64,000 nucleotides of DNA from JANMDS01 sp031430575 (GTDB lineage: Bacteria > Pseudomonadota > Gammaproteobacteria > Burkholderiales > Casimicrobiaceae): NCBI GenBank assembly GCA_031430575.1, contig JANPBT010000043.1:1-64000 (forward strand). Reading direction: 5' to 3'. Shown in pieces: positions 1 through 8,755 of this stretch; position 1 is the stretch's first letter; each line of letters starts with the position of its first letter. The position numbers were made by a program, and so were the translations under genes. Below the pieces are notes generated by a model. It was not told the origin of the DNA and ran no database searches. It worked only from the letters and a program-made list of their open reading frames with translations.

Positions 1-141
1 GTGATCAAGCCAGAGCCGAGGTGTTTAAGTGGATTGAGCTCTACTACAACCGCGAGCGACTACACTCCGCTTTGAACTACCGCTCGCCTGAGCAGTTCGA
101 GAACCAACTAACTTAGTGTCCGTGAATCCGGGGCAGGATCA
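1..141 (+). mobile_element. Right end of an IS3-family insertion sequence
   Basis: The window opens inside an insertion sequence. The transposase reading frame stops at 116 and is followed at 117-141 by TGTCCGTGAATCCGGGGCAG and then GATCA. Read inward, this end begins TGATCCTGCCCC, typical of IS3-type terminal inverted repeats. The left end lies outside the window, so it cannot be said whether the element is complete. The exact boundary at 141 is inferred from the inverted-repeat style. Confidence 0.7.
3..116 (+). CDS. IS3-family transposase OrfB, C-terminal fragment
   Basis: Only the last 37 codons are present. They contain the signature WIELYYNRERLHSALNYRSP, followed by a short PEQFE-type tail, which is the C-terminal end of the DDE integrase core of IS3-family OrfB proteins. 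The conserved glutamate of the DDE triad would lie just upstream, outside the window. The stop (TAG, 114-116) directly abuts the right inverted repeat, as is usual in these elements. Confidence 0.85.
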   Translation, partial: DQARAEVFKWIELYYNRERLHSALNYRSPEQFENQLT

Positions 142-160
142 ATGTGTTTTTGGTGCAAAT

Positions 161-174
161 CTGCGCCGCAGGTA
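161..174 (+). repeat. Intergenic copy of the 14-bp word, upstream of asd
   Basis: Exact copy with AAAT on its 5' side and TT on its 3' side. It sits between the IS3 end (141) and the asd start (294). Nothing else was recognised in this 150-bp gap apart from a purine-rich ribosome binding site just before asd. Confidence 0.9.
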
Positions 175-293
175 TTTCGTCGTTGCGTGCTTTTTGATGC
201 CCAGATATACTTAAATGTTGCGCTGCACAATGCGGCGTTTTCGGCGCGGTGGCGCAGATTTTTCAGCGTAATTTTTTGAGATAGGAAATCAAA

Positions 294-1412
294 ATGCAAG
301 TCGGTCTAGCGGGTTGGCGGGGAATGGTCGGGTCGGTATTGATGCAGCGCATGCGCGCCGAAAATGATTTTGCGTTGATTACGCCAGTGTTCTTTTCAAC
401 ATCGAGTGCCGGCAAACCTGCACCCGACGTTGGCAAGGGCATTACCACCTTAAAAGATGCCACCGATATTTCAGCTTTAAAAGCATGCGATACGATCATT
501 AGCTGCCAAGGCGGCGATTACACCAAAGAGATTTACCCAAAACTGCGCGCTGCTGGTTGGACGGGATACTGGATCGATGCTGCATCCGCCAAGCGTATGG
601 ACGATGATTCGATTATCGTGCTTGATCCGATCAATCGCGATGTGATTGATGCAGCACTCGCCGCCGGGGTGAAAAACTATATTGGCGGCAATTGCACCGT
701 CTCGCTCATGATGATGGGGCTGCACGGATTATTCAAAGCCGATCTTGTGGAATGGATCTCCACCATGACCTATCAGGCCGCATCGGGCGGTGGCGCGCCT
801 CATATGCGTGAGCTCATTGCGCAAATGGGCGCGTTGCAGCATTCCGTGCGCGATTTGCTCGCAGATTCAGCCACGGCGATTCTTGAAATTGATCAGCAAA
901 TTACGGATACGATTCGCGGCGATGGTCTGCCTAAAGAGCATTTTGGCTTTGCGCTCGCCGGTAATTTGCTGCCTTGGATTGATACCGATCTCGGTAATGG
1001 GATGTCTCGCGAAGAGAAAAAAGGCTTGGATGAGACCAATAAAATCCTCGGTCGGAGCGCGGCAAATCTGATTCCAATTGATGGGCTCTGCGTGCGCGTT
1101 GGTGCGATGCGCTGCCATTCACAAGCGGTCACCATCAAGCTGAAAAAATCTCTCACCATTGATGAAATCAGCGCCTTGCTTGCTGATGCTAACCCGTGGG
1201 CGAAAGTCGTACCCAATACCAAAGAAGCCACGCTCGCAGCGCTTACGCCCGCAGCAGTGAGTGGGACGTTAACCGTGCCGGTTGGCCGCTTACGCAAATT
1301 AGCGATGGGTGACGAATATCTGAGCGCATTCACCTGCGGCGATCAATTGCTTTGGGGCGCTGCGGAGCCGCTGCGCCGCATGCTGCGCATTTTGCTGGAG
1401 CGTCGCGCGTAG
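294..1412 (+). CDS. asd: Aspartate-semialdehyde dehydrogenase
   Basis: Makes L-aspartate 4-semialdehyde from 4-aspartyl phosphate with NADPH, the branch point to lysine/diaminopimelate, threonine and methionine; cytoplasmic. The 372 residues match the long proteobacterial type. The N-terminal nucleotide-binding loop GLAGWRGMVG is at residues 4-13, the catalytic cysteine C134 is in GGNCTVS, and the catalytic histidine is at about residue 275 in RVGAMRCHSQ. A ribosome binding site (GATAGGAAA) precedes the ATG. In many betaproteobacteria asd follows leuB; here an insertion sequence lies directly upstream, so it may have lost an operon partner. It is followed by a strong terminator. Confidence 0.97.
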   Translation: MQVGLAGWRGMVGSVLMQRMRAENDFALITPVFFSTSSAGKPAPDVGKGITTLKDATDISALKACDTIISCQGGDYTKEIYPKLRAAGWTGYWIDAASAKRMDDDSIIVLDPINRDVIDAALAAGVKNYIGGNCTVSLMMMGLHGLFKADLVEWISTMTYQAASGGGAPHMRELIAQMGALQHSVRDLLADSATAILEIDQQITDTIRGDGLPKEHFGFALAGNLLPWIDTDLGNGMSREEKKGLDETNKILGRSAANLIPIDGLCVRVGAMRCHSQAVTIKLKKSLTIDEISALLADANPWAKVVPNTKEATLAALTPAAVSGTLTVPVGRLRKLAMGDEYLSAFTCGDQLLWGAAEPLRRMLRILLERRA

Positions 1413-1430
1413 TTCGATCTAAATACAATC

Positions 1431-1460
1431 AAAAAAGCCATCCGAAAGGATGGCTTTTTT
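1431..1460 (+). terminator. Rho-independent terminator of asd
   Basis: Perfect stem AAAAAAGCCATCC (1431-1443) with GGATGGCTTTTTT (1448-1460) around a GAAA tetraloop, ending in a T run. The A run on the 5' side means it could also work on the opposite strand. Confidence 0.93.
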
Positions 1461-1478
1461 GATTAAAAGCGCCGCAAT

Positions 1479-1492
1479 CTGCGCCGCAGGTA
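1479..1492 (+). repeat. Intergenic copy of the 14-bp word between two terminators
   Basis: Exact copy with CAAT on its 5' side and TA on its 3' side. It lies between the asd terminator and the terminator of the convergent repeat-protein gene, in DNA with no coding signal. Confidence 0.9.
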
Positions 1493-1543
1493 TAGACGAT
1501 AATTCTTTAGAAGTGTTACGCCGGCGATGCCGAAAGGGGCTCA

Positions 1544-1570
1544 AAAAAAGGCCGCATCGCGGCCTTTTTT
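1544..1570 (-). terminator. Rho-independent terminator of the repeat-protein gene
   Basis: Stem AAAAAAGGCCGC (1544-1555) with GCGGCCTTTTTT (1559-1570) around the loop ATC. It lies 17 bp beyond the stop of the minus-strand gene that ends at 1588. Read on that strand it ends in a T run. Confidence 0.9.
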
Positions 1571-1587
1571 GTGATTAAGTCAATCGA

Positions 1588-4500
1588 TTACTTGATCGGG
1601 TTTACGCCGAGCGATTTAACCGTTTCGATATTGATGTACGGATCGACTGGCAAGCTCTTCGCCGTTTGGTAAGCGTTCACTGCGCGCATGGTCGCTTGTT
1701 TGATGTTGCCATCAATTGGACCCGGCTCGTAGCCAGCAGCTTTAAGCGCAACTTGAATCTCGCGAATCTTTGCTGGGGTGGCATTGGTTTCGCAGAGAAT
1801 CGAGCGCCACTCATAGCGTGCGTCAGATACTTTGACTTGCTTGCTGATCGTGTCGAATTGCGCTGGCGTATCGAGCTCTTCAACTTTAGCGGCTTGCGCT
1901 ACTTGCTGGACTTTCACGGTACGGGTTTGCGCAGGCACTTCAACGCGACGGGTTGCGGCCGGGGTATCGATCACTTGACGCGTTACCGTGCGGAATTCAG
2001 CAGGCACAGCGATTTCGCGGGTCGATGCAGGCGTATCGATGACTTGACGCGTAACGGCTTTGAACTCTGCCGGCACCGCGATTGAGCGGTTAGAAGCGGG
2101 CACGTCAACCACTTGACGGGTCACGGTGCGGAACTCAGCAGGAATCTTTACTTCACGCGTTGAAGCGGCAACATCTACCACTTGACGCGTAATCGTCTTG
2201 AACTCTGCAGGAACTTTGATTTCACGCGTTGATGCAGCGACATCGACGACTTGGCGCGTGACGGTGCGGAACTCAGCCGGTACGTCGATCTTGCGTGCTG
2301 AAGCCGCGGTGTCGATGACTTGACGGGTAACGGTACGGAATTCAGCAGGCACTGCGATTTCGCGCGTTGATGCTGGCTTGTCGATGACTTGACGCGTAAC
2401 GGTTGTGTATTCAGCGGCCACGTCTTCAACGCGCTGTGATGCTGGCGTATCGATGACTTGACGCTTAACGGTGGTGAACTCCGCTGCGATTGGGATATTT
2501 TTGCGCTGACCTTCGCGATCAAGCACGCGCTTGGTCACGGTGGTGAATTCAGCGGGAATCGCCTCTTCACGCTGCGAAGCAGGCGTGTCGATGACTTGCC
2601 GCTTCACCGTACGGAACTCAGCTGGGATCGCAATCGTGCGCGTTGAAGCCGCTTGATCAATCACTTGCCGGGTTACCGTGCGGTATTCAGCAGCGACCGG
2701 AATTTCGCGCGTGGAAGCAGACTGATCGACCACTTGACGGCTCACCGTGCGGTATTCAGCAGGGATTGAAATCGTGCGTGAGTAGCCAACGATGTAGCTG
2801 CCTGCTGCGCCAGCATCTGCCGAGCGCGTCGCGCCCGCCGAGCCTGCCGCGCCTGCTGCGCCACCGGTATTGCCTGCGCCGGCTGCAGCAGAAGCCGCGC
2901 CTGCTGCGCGCGCTGCAGCGGTCGTGCCGCCAGCAGAAACGCTACCTGGCAATGCATAGATTGCAGTCAAAACACTACCATCGGCTGCGGTCAACACGGT
3001 GCCAGCATCGTTAAGTTTGTAGCCTTTACCGAGCAAGGCACCCATATCAACAGCGCGGCGCGTGACCGAGCCCATTGCGCCAGCGACGGGCACTTCACGG
3101 GTCGACGCAGGTTGATCGATCACTTGCTTTGTTACCGAGGTGTATTCAGCAGGGATTTCGATCGTACGTACGCCAGCGGCGGTTTTCACGATTTGCTTGG
3201 TGATCGTGCGGAATTGTGCAGGCACTTCAACTAAGCACATCACATCATCTTCACCATCTGCAAAGGTATTGCCTTGCGCGTTAACAACTGCGCTACCGCC
3301 TGCAGCACGGGCATTCGCAGCAGCACGCGCAGCAGCAGCGGTGGTTGCCGAAACAACTGCGCCGGAAGCACGCTGGGCTAAGTTTGCAGCGGACGTGCCA
3401 CGCACAGTTGCGCCAGAAGCTTTAGCCGCTTGGTAGTCAGCTACCGTGGCCACTTCTTTCGCTTGCGACAGATAAACACTGCCACGCTTCCACTCAGTGG
3501 TTGCCGGTGAAATTTGGATTTGCTCGGTCGTGGTCTCGTAAACAGCGGGCACAGACTCAGTGCGCGTTGAGGCTGGGCGCAAAAGCACTTGCTCGGTTAC
3601 GGTTTTGTAAGTTGCGGGGATCACTTCGATACGTGAACCAGCAGCGCGCATCTCAACGGATTCAGTGAACGTGCGATACGGCACTTGCAAAACTTCCATG
3701 CGCGATGATGCTGGGCGCACTTCAACTTGCTCGGTAATCGTTTTAAACGAGCCTGGGATCACTTCGATCCGGCTTGAAGCTGCAGCAACTAAAACTTGCT
3801 CAGAAACGTTTTTGTAGGTTGCTGGAATGACTTCCAAGCGGGAAGAGGCGGCACGTACTTCCACTTGCTCTTCAACCGTTTTGTAGGTTGCTGGCGTTTG
3901 GATGACGCGGCTTGCCGCTGCGCGAATTTGCACTTGCTCAGGCGCGTCTTTGTAAGTTGCGGGGATGATTTCTGTGCGGCTCGTTGCAGGCTTCACTTCA
4001 ACCGTTTCTTCAACCGTTTTGTAGGTTGCGGGAACGGGCGTGTAGCGCTTAGTGGCAGGCTTGGCCAGCACTTGCTCCGACACGGTTTTGTACGTTGCAG
4101 GCACGATCTCAACGCGCATACTGGCTGGGCGCACTTCAACTTGCTCGGTTACAGTTTTGAACGTCGCTGGCACGGTCTCTGCACGGGCAGAGGCTGGGCG
4201 CACTTCGATCTGTTCGGTCACGGTTTTGAACGTCGCTGGCACTGGCTCGAAGCGGCTTGATGGTGGCCGCACTTCAACTTGCTCAGTGACGGTTTTGAAC
4301 GTTGCAGGAATGGTTTCAATGCGCGATGATGCTGGGCGCACTTCAACTTGCTCGGTTACGGTTTTGAATGTTGGTGCAACGCCTTCGGATACGGAAGAAG
4401 CAGCGCGCACTTGCACTTGATCGGAAACGGTTTTGTAAGTTGCAGCGATAAATTCTGTGCGGCTTGATGCCGGGCGAATTTCCACTTGCTCAGTTACGGT

Positions 4501-4788
4501 TTTGAAAGTCGCAGGCACGTACTCGTTGCGATAAGTCGCGGGCGCTACGATTTCTTGCTGGTCAACGCTTGTAAATTGCGCTGGGATCACGCGCTGGGCT
4601 TTACCCGCAGCGATACGAACGACTTGCTCACTTACAGTATTAAATTTAGCTGGCGTGAGCACGTGCGCGTAGCACTCGCCCGGTCGAACCGGTGGGCCAT
4701 CGGCCATCGATTGCTGGGCGAACGTAGAGTTCGTTGCTGCGATCGCAATTGCGATCGCAGAGAGCTGAAATGATTTTGTGCGGGTCAT
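1588..4788 (-). CDS. Large secreted protein of ~33 tandem 23-residue repeats with C-terminal peptidoglycan-binding domain
   Basis: About 1066 residues. I chose ATG 4788 over a TTG 96 bp upstream because it starts a normal signal peptide (MTRTKSFQLSAIAIAIAATN, cleavage near TFA-QQ). The body has two blocks of a ~23-residue unit: about 17 of type PATFKTVTEQVEVRPASSR and about 17 of type PAEFRTVTRQVIDTPASTR. They are separated by Ala/Gly/Ser-rich low-complexity segments and a few irregular units. The last ~60 residues look like a peptidoglycan-binding type 1 fold (KIREIQVALKAAGYEPGPID). This suggests an envelope-anchored fibre or spacer; function is unknown. It has its own terminator and no operon partner. 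It holds no copy of the 14-bp word in 3.2 kb. The repeats invite copy-number change. Confidence 0.85.
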   Translation of the reverse strand: MTRTKSFQLSAIAIAIAATNSTFAQQSMADGPPVRPGECYAHVLTPAKFNTVSEQVVRIAAGKAQRVIPAQFTSVDQQEIVAPATYRNEYVPATFKTVTEQVEIRPASSRTEFIAATYKTVSDQVQVRAASSVSEGVAPTFKTVTEQVEVRPASSRIETIPATFKTVTEQVEVRPPSSRFEPVPATFKTVTEQIEVRPASARAETVPATFKTVTEQVEVRPASMRVEIVPATYKTVSEQVLAKPATKRYTPVPATYKTVEETVEVKPATSRTEIIPATYKDAPEQVQIRAAASRVIQTPATYKTVEEQVEVRAASSRLEVIPATYKNVSEQVLVAAASSRIEVIPGSFKTITEQVEVRPASSRMEVLQVPYRTFTESVEMRAAGSRIEVIPATYKTVTEQVLLRPASTRTESVPAVYETTTEQIQISPATTEWKRGSVYLSQAKEVATVADYQAAKASGATVRGTSAANLAQRASGAVVSATTAAAARAAANARAAGGSAVVNAQGNTFADGEDDVMCLVEVPAQFRTITKQIVKTAAGVRTIEIPAEYTSVTKQVIDQPASTREVPVAGAMGSVTRRAVDMGALLGKGYKLNDAGTVLTAADGSVLTAIYALPGSVSAGGTTAAARAAGAASAAAGAGNTGGAAGAAGSAGATRSADAGAAGSYIVGYSRTISIPAEYRTVSRQVVDQSASTREIPVAAEYRTVTRQVIDQAASTRTIAIPAEFRTVKRQVIDTPASQREEAIPAEFTTVTKRVLDREGQRKNIPIAAEFTTVKRQVIDTPASQRVEDVAAEYTTVTRQVIDKPASTREIAVPAEFRTVTRQVIDTAASARKIDVPAEFRTVTRQVVDVAASTREIKVPAEFKTITRQVVDVAASTREVKIPAEFRTVTRQVVDVPASNRSIAVPAEFKAVTRQVIDTPASTREIAVPAEFRTVTRQVIDTPAATRRVEVPAQTRTVKVQQVAQAAKVEELDTPAQFDTISKQVKVSDARYEWRSILCETNATPAKIREIQVALKAAGYEPGPIDGNIKQATMRAVNAYQTAKSLPVDPYINIETVKSLGVNPIK

Positions 4789-5080
4789 GGTTTTTTGTCT
4801 TAACAAGTGAGTGTTGATTCCGGTCTTTTTGTGGGTCAAACATGAATCAGGTGCATGACCTTCGCTCAATGATTTAGTTTTCAATATTGAACTATGCTGA
4901 TTTTGCGTTACTTAACTGGCAATTATTGTGAAGATCGTCGGCTCGCTATTGCCTCTTATCGGTTTTTTCAGGTAATACGGTTGAATCTCAAGCGATGTTG
5001 GATTTTCCCACACCTGCGGCATTTTGTCTTGACTACAAAACGACCAATACCGCAGGTTAAAGGGCATTTCAATCAACAGC
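4789..5080. other. Intergenic region upstream of the repeat-protein gene
   Basis: About 290 bp between the repeat-protein start and the cytochrome stop, A/T-richer than its surroundings. It must carry the promoter of the repeat-protein gene. No convincing -35/-10 pair, RNA gene or repeat was identified. An open frame on the + strand at 4894-5115 has no recognisable protein features. Confidence 0.5.
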
Positions 5081-5404
5081 TTACGCCTTCAAAATCCAAT
5101 CCGCAAGCGTTTTGAGCTCGGCATCAGTCAGCGTTTCGTTTGGAGGCATGGGCACTTGTCCCCAAACGCCAACACCGCCTTTTTTGATCTTGTCGCTGAG
5201 GTAAGACGCCGCATCCGCTTTGCCTTTATATTTCGCCGCAATATCTTTAATCGACGGCCCTACCATTTTTTTATCGACGGCGTGGCAGCCTGAGCAATAT
5301 TTGCTCTCAAAGGTATCGGGCGGAGCGGCTTGCGCGAGCGCGATTGTCGCGCCAAAAAATTGCAAAGCGCACGCAACGGTAATGGCTAATGAGTTGCCGC
5401 GCAT
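5081..5404 (-). CDS. Class I cytochrome c, periplasmic
   Basis: A single-haem electron carrier of 107 residues. It has an N-terminal signal peptide (cut after ...ALAQA), the haem-binding motif CSGCH and a C-terminal VPMPP segment whose methionine is the likely sixth haem ligand. Size and pattern fit the c551/c552 group. ATG 5404 is preferred to the GTG one codon upstream because it overlaps the upstream gene's stop as TGATG, which implies translational coupling. It is the second gene of a two-gene operon with the DUF4399 lipoprotein. The electron-transfer partner is unknown. Confidence 0.9.
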   Translation of the reverse strand: MRGNSLAITVACALQFFGATIALAQAAPPDTFESKYCSGCHAVDKKMVGPSIKDIAAKYKGKADAASYLSDKIKKGGVGVWGQVPMPPNETLTDAELKTLADWILKA

Positions 5405-5811
5405 CACTTCACCGTCACCGTAATGCTCGTTGCCATTTCCTTGCCATAAGAGACATGGTCTTTGTTGGCAAACTGCATCGTCAATTTATAGACGCCCGGC
5501 GTCAACTTGATTTCGCCTTCGGTCTGGGCTTTGCCAAAGTGAATGTGCGTTGGGCTAAACGGGATTGCCTGACCTGCTGGCATTGATTCCATGTTAACCA
5601 AAACGTGATGGTGACCGCTATTGGGAGTTTCATCGCCTGCAGGCTTTAAGTCCATGCCGGCAACTCCAAATTTAACTTTAAACGTTGTGCCAACGACAGC
5701 GCCATCAGCGGGCTCTACGAAATACACGCGCTTGGCGGGCACCGCCATGTGGGTCGCGCAAGCGGTCATCACCAAAGCAACTGCTGCAATCAATACGGAA
5801 CGACGAATCAT
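5404..5811 (-). CDS. DUF4399-family lipoprotein
   Basis: 135 residues. ATG 5811 is preferred over an upstream frame extension: it has a good ribosome binding site (AGGAG) and starts a lipoprotein signal (MIRRSVLIAAVALVMTAC) with the lipid-modified cysteine at residue 18. The mature part has the DUF4399 pattern: YFVEPADGAVVG, GVAGMDLKPAG, a His-rich SGHHHVLVN, THIHFGKAQTEG and LTPGVYKLTMQFAN. The histidines suggest metal binding, but no activity is established for the family. It is co-transcribed with, and overlaps, the cytochrome c gene, so a redox or metal role in the periplasm is plausible. Confidence 0.85.
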   Translation of the reverse strand: MIRRSVLIAAVALVMTACATHMAVPAKRVYFVEPADGAVVGTTFKVKFGVAGMDLKPAGDETPNSGHHHVLVNMESMPAGQAIPFSPTHIHFGKAQTEGEIKLTPGVYKLTMQFANKDHVSYGKEMATSITVTVK

Positions 5812-6021
5812 ACAAAAATCTCCTGAGTTATTTATGGGAACACTAAATTTGACCACTTAGTTTATGCTTATTTTGTTCAAGACAAACATTAATAATACTT
5901 ATAGGTCTGATACGTTTGAGGCCGATTTCCTTGCAAGATTTGTGTATGCTGCATCGCAGCAAACTATCTCCAATCAGCAATAATCGCGGTTTCCGTCTGC
6001 CAACAAGCTTCTTTCGCCGCT

Positions 6022-8019
6022 ATGACCACAATTTCCCCCACTCTTCTCGCCAACGCCATCCGCGTGCTATCGATGGATGCCGTTGAAAAAGCCAAATCCG
6101 GGCATCCTGGCATGCCGATGGGCATGGCGGAAATTGCCGTTGCGCTTTGGACGCGCCATTTGCGGCACAACCCGGCGAACCCGAAATGGCCGGACCGCGA
6201 CCGCTTTGTATTGAGCAATGGCCACGGCTCGATGCTGCATTACGCGTTGCTGCATTTTTCGGGCTATGACTTGCCAATGGAAGAAATCAAAAATTTCCGC
6301 CAACTGCATAGCAAAACCGCAGGCCACCCCGAAGTGGACGTGACCCCCGGCGTAGAAACCACCACCGGCCCGCTTGGGCAGGGCATTGCGAACTGCGTGG
6401 GCATGGCGCTCGCCGAAAAATTGCTCGCAATGGAATTCAATAAGCCCGGCCACGAAATCGTGAACCACCACACCTACGCTGTTTTAGGCGATGGCTGCTT
6501 GATGGAAGGCATATCGCACGACGTGTGTTCGCTCGCCGGTGTGTGGAAATTAAATAAGTTAGTTGCGTTCTACGACGACAACGATATCTCGATTGACGGC
6601 CACGTCGGCGCATGGTTTGCCGACGACACGCCCAAGCGCTTTGAAGCCTACGGCTGGCATGTGGTGCGCAATGTAGACGGCCATAACGTAGACGCGGTAG
6701 ACGCCGCCATCAAGCTCGCGCACGCATCGGACAAGCCCACGCTCATCTGCTGCAAAACCGTCATCGGCAAAGGCTCACCGAATAAGCAAGGCACGCACGA
6801 CGTACACGGCGCGGCGCTGGGCGATAAAGAAATTGCCGCCGTGCGTGAAACGCTCGGGTGGACATTGCCCCCGTTCGAAATGCCCGCTGAAGTGTATGCA
6901 GGCTTTAACGCGAAAGAATGCGGTGGGATTTTAGAGACCGATTGGAACAAAAAATTTGCCGCCTACACCAGCGCGTTTCCAAAAGAAGCCGATGAATACC
7001 TGCGGCGCAGTTTTGGCCAATTGCCTGCGAATTTCGAGCACGGCGTAGCGAAAATGATTGAGAGTTTCAACGCCAAAGCGGAAACCATCGCCACGCGCAA
7101 AGCCAGCCAAGCTGCGCTCGACGCGCTCTCCGCCTTCGTGCCCGAGCTGCTCGGCGGCAGCGCCGATTTAACGGGCTCGAATTTCACCAATTTCAAAACC
7201 AGCATTCAAATGCGTTTGAACACCAACACCTGGGGCAACCACATCAACTACGGCGTGCGCGAATTCGGCATGGCAGCGATCATGAATGGCGTTACGCTAC
7301 ACGGCGGCTACTTGCCCTACGGCGGCACTTTTTTAACCTTCGCCGACTACAGCCGCAACGCTATCCGCATGGCCGCGCTCATGAAAAAGCGCGTGATCCA
7401 TGTGATGACGCACGACTCGATTGGCCTCGGCGAAGATGGCCCTACGCACCAATCGGTGGAGCACGTTTCCTCGCTGCGCTTGATCCCGAATTTAGATGTA
7501 TGGCGCCCCGCCGACACAGTGGAAACCGCAGTGGCTTGGGCCTCGTCGATCGCTCGCGAAACCGGCCCCGCAGTGCTCGCCCTCTCCCGTCAGAATTTGC
7601 CATTCGTGCCCAGAACTGCGCCGCAGGTATCGGCCATTGCGCAAGGCGGTTATGTGTTGTCTGACGTACCGGACGCTGCAAAAAATCCGGCGCAGTTTTG
7701 CTTGATCGCCACCGGCTCCGAATTGGCGCTCGCCATCGAAGCCGCCAAACAATTAAACGCCGCAGGCAAACCCACCCGCGTCGTCTCCATGCCCTGCTGC
7801 GATGTGTTTGACCGGCAATCGGCGGAATACAAAAAATCGGTGTTGCCTGCGTCGATGAAAAAGATTGCCGTGGAAGCGGGCGTGACGGATTACTGGCGGA
7901 AGTATGTGGGGCTAGAAGGCGCGGTGGTCGGGATTGATACGTTTGGCGAGTCTGCGCCAGCGGGGGTGCTGTTTAAGCATTTTGGGATTAGTGTGGAGGG
8001 GGTGGTGGGGAAGGCGTAG
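6022..8019 (+). CDS. tkt: Transketolase
   Basis: Thiamine-diphosphate enzyme of the pentose phosphate pathway that moves two-carbon ketol units between sugar phosphates; cytoplasmic dimer. The 665 residues match the usual length. The thiamine-diphosphate loop GDGCLMEG is at about residue 156 and the catalytic glutamate is in YGVREFGM at about residue 414. Histidine motifs (SNGHGSML, GPLGQGIAN, THDSIGLGEDGPTHQ) are present. In many betaproteobacteria tkt is followed directly by gap, pgk, pyk and fba; here gap is 2.8 kb away behind accessory DNA. It carries two copies of the 14-bp word, read as EYLRRS (6997) and TAPQV (7616). Confidence 0.97.
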   Translation: MTTISPTLLANAIRVLSMDAVEKAKSGHPGMPMGMAEIAVALWTRHLRHNPANPKWPDRDRFVLSNGHGSMLHYALLHFSGYDLPMEEIKNFRQLHSKTAGHPEVDVTPGVETTTGPLGQGIANCVGMALAEKLLAMEFNKPGHEIVNHHTYAVLGDGCLMEGISHDVCSLAGVWKLNKLVAFYDDNDISIDGHVGAWFADDTPKRFEAYGWHVVRNVDGHNVDAVDAAIKLAHASDKPTLICCKTVIGKGSPNKQGTHDVHGAALGDKEIAAVRETLGWTLPPFEMPAEVYAGFNAKECGGILETDWNKKFAAYTSAFPKEADEYLRRSFGQLPANFEHGVAKMIESFNAKAETIATRKASQAALDALSAFVPELLGGSADLTGSNFTNFKTSIQMRLNTNTWGNHINYGVREFGMAAIMNGVTLHGGYLPYGGTFLTFADYSRNAIRMAALMKKRVIHVMTHDSIGLGEDGPTHQSVEHVSSLRLIPNLDVWRPADTVETAVAWASSIARETGPAVLALSRQNLPFVPRTAPQVSAIAQGGYVLSDVPDAAKNPAQFCLIATGSELALAIEAAKQLNAAGKPTRVVSMPCCDVFDRQSAEYKKSVLPASMKKIAVEAGVTDYWRKYVGLEGAVVGIDTFGESAPAGVLFKHFGISVEGVVGKA

Positions 8020-8044
8020 ACCATAAGCTTTCTTTAAGACACCG

Positions 8045-8755
8045 ATGAATCCTCCACAAGACAATTGCGAGATTTGGCGTTACATGCCTTTAGAACGCTT
8101 TACTCAAATGGAGCGGGATAAAAAAATCTATTTCCGGCGATTGGATGGGTTTGATGATCCCGTCGAGGGAATGCAAACGCTCCCGCAGGTACAAGAAATC
8201 CAAAATGAGTTCAAGGCCGCTCCTGATATTGGGAGCATCCTAATTGCATTTAACAACGTTATCACCAGAAATCGTTTGTATGTAAGCAGTTGGCACGAGT
8301 CTACGGCTGAAAATGCGCTCATGTGGGAAGCTTACGCGGATCGGCGAAAAGGGGTCGCGATCCGTTCAACTGTCTGTAAAGTAAAAAACTCTATTGCCGC
8401 TAACGCTAACCTCCAGATACGCCGAGTTGATTACATAGATTTCAAAGAACCTCACGAAATCAAGCGGAGCATGGAAAACCAAGCGGCGCTCAAGCGCCTT
8501 GAGTTCTATGCAGAACGTGAAATTCGGTTTATCCACTTCAATCCGCCATCTGAATCCATCATGATGTTGCCCAATCTACTCGCAAGTTCGCCTGGTTTAA
8601 GTTTTGAGCTAAATCTTCCGTTGCTCGCTGATGAAATTGTTTTTGGCGATCTCGTGTCGAATGAAGATTTTGACAAAGCAATAGCAACGCTAAAAAATAG
8701 TTGCCCGAATGTTCCGGTAAGACGCACCCAGATTTACCCGTCGCATCGCGCGTAA
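8045..8755 (+). CDS. DUF2971-family protein
   Basis: 236 residues, cytoplasmic, no signal peptide. The opening CEIWRYMPLERFTQM, the FDDPVEG motif and the central YVSSWHESTAENALMWEAYADRRKGVAIR match the DUF2971 pattern, where an early W/Y-R-Y-x and a central C/S-W...N-x-x-M-W-x-x-Y are typical. The family is often found next to defence or mobile genes and its biochemical role is unknown. It starts 25 bp after tkt, but its A/T-richer composition and the repeat cluster that follows suggest later arrival in the tkt-gap interval. Confidence 0.75.
   Translation: MNPPQDNCEIWRYMPLERFTQMERDKKIYFRRLDGFDDPVEGMQTLPQVQEIQNEFKAAPDIGSILIAFNNVITRNRLYVSSWHESTAENALMWEAYADRRKGVAIRSTVCKVKNSIAANANLQIRRVDYIDFKEPHEIKRSMENQAALKRLEFYAEREIRFIHFNPPSESIMMLPNLLASSPGLSFELNLPLLADEIVFGDLVSNEDFDKAIATLKNSCPNVPVRRTQIYPSHRA

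Noticed and set aside
1588..4788. Regular ~69-bp repeats that could look like a CRISPR array
   Set aside because: The repeats are in frame, encode a continuous protein with a signal peptide and a peptidoglycan-binding end, and have no unique spacers or cas genes nearby.
4894..5115. Plus-strand frame of 73 codons upstream of the repeat-protein gene
   Set aside because: No ribosome binding site or recognisable features, and it overlaps the end of the cytochrome gene.
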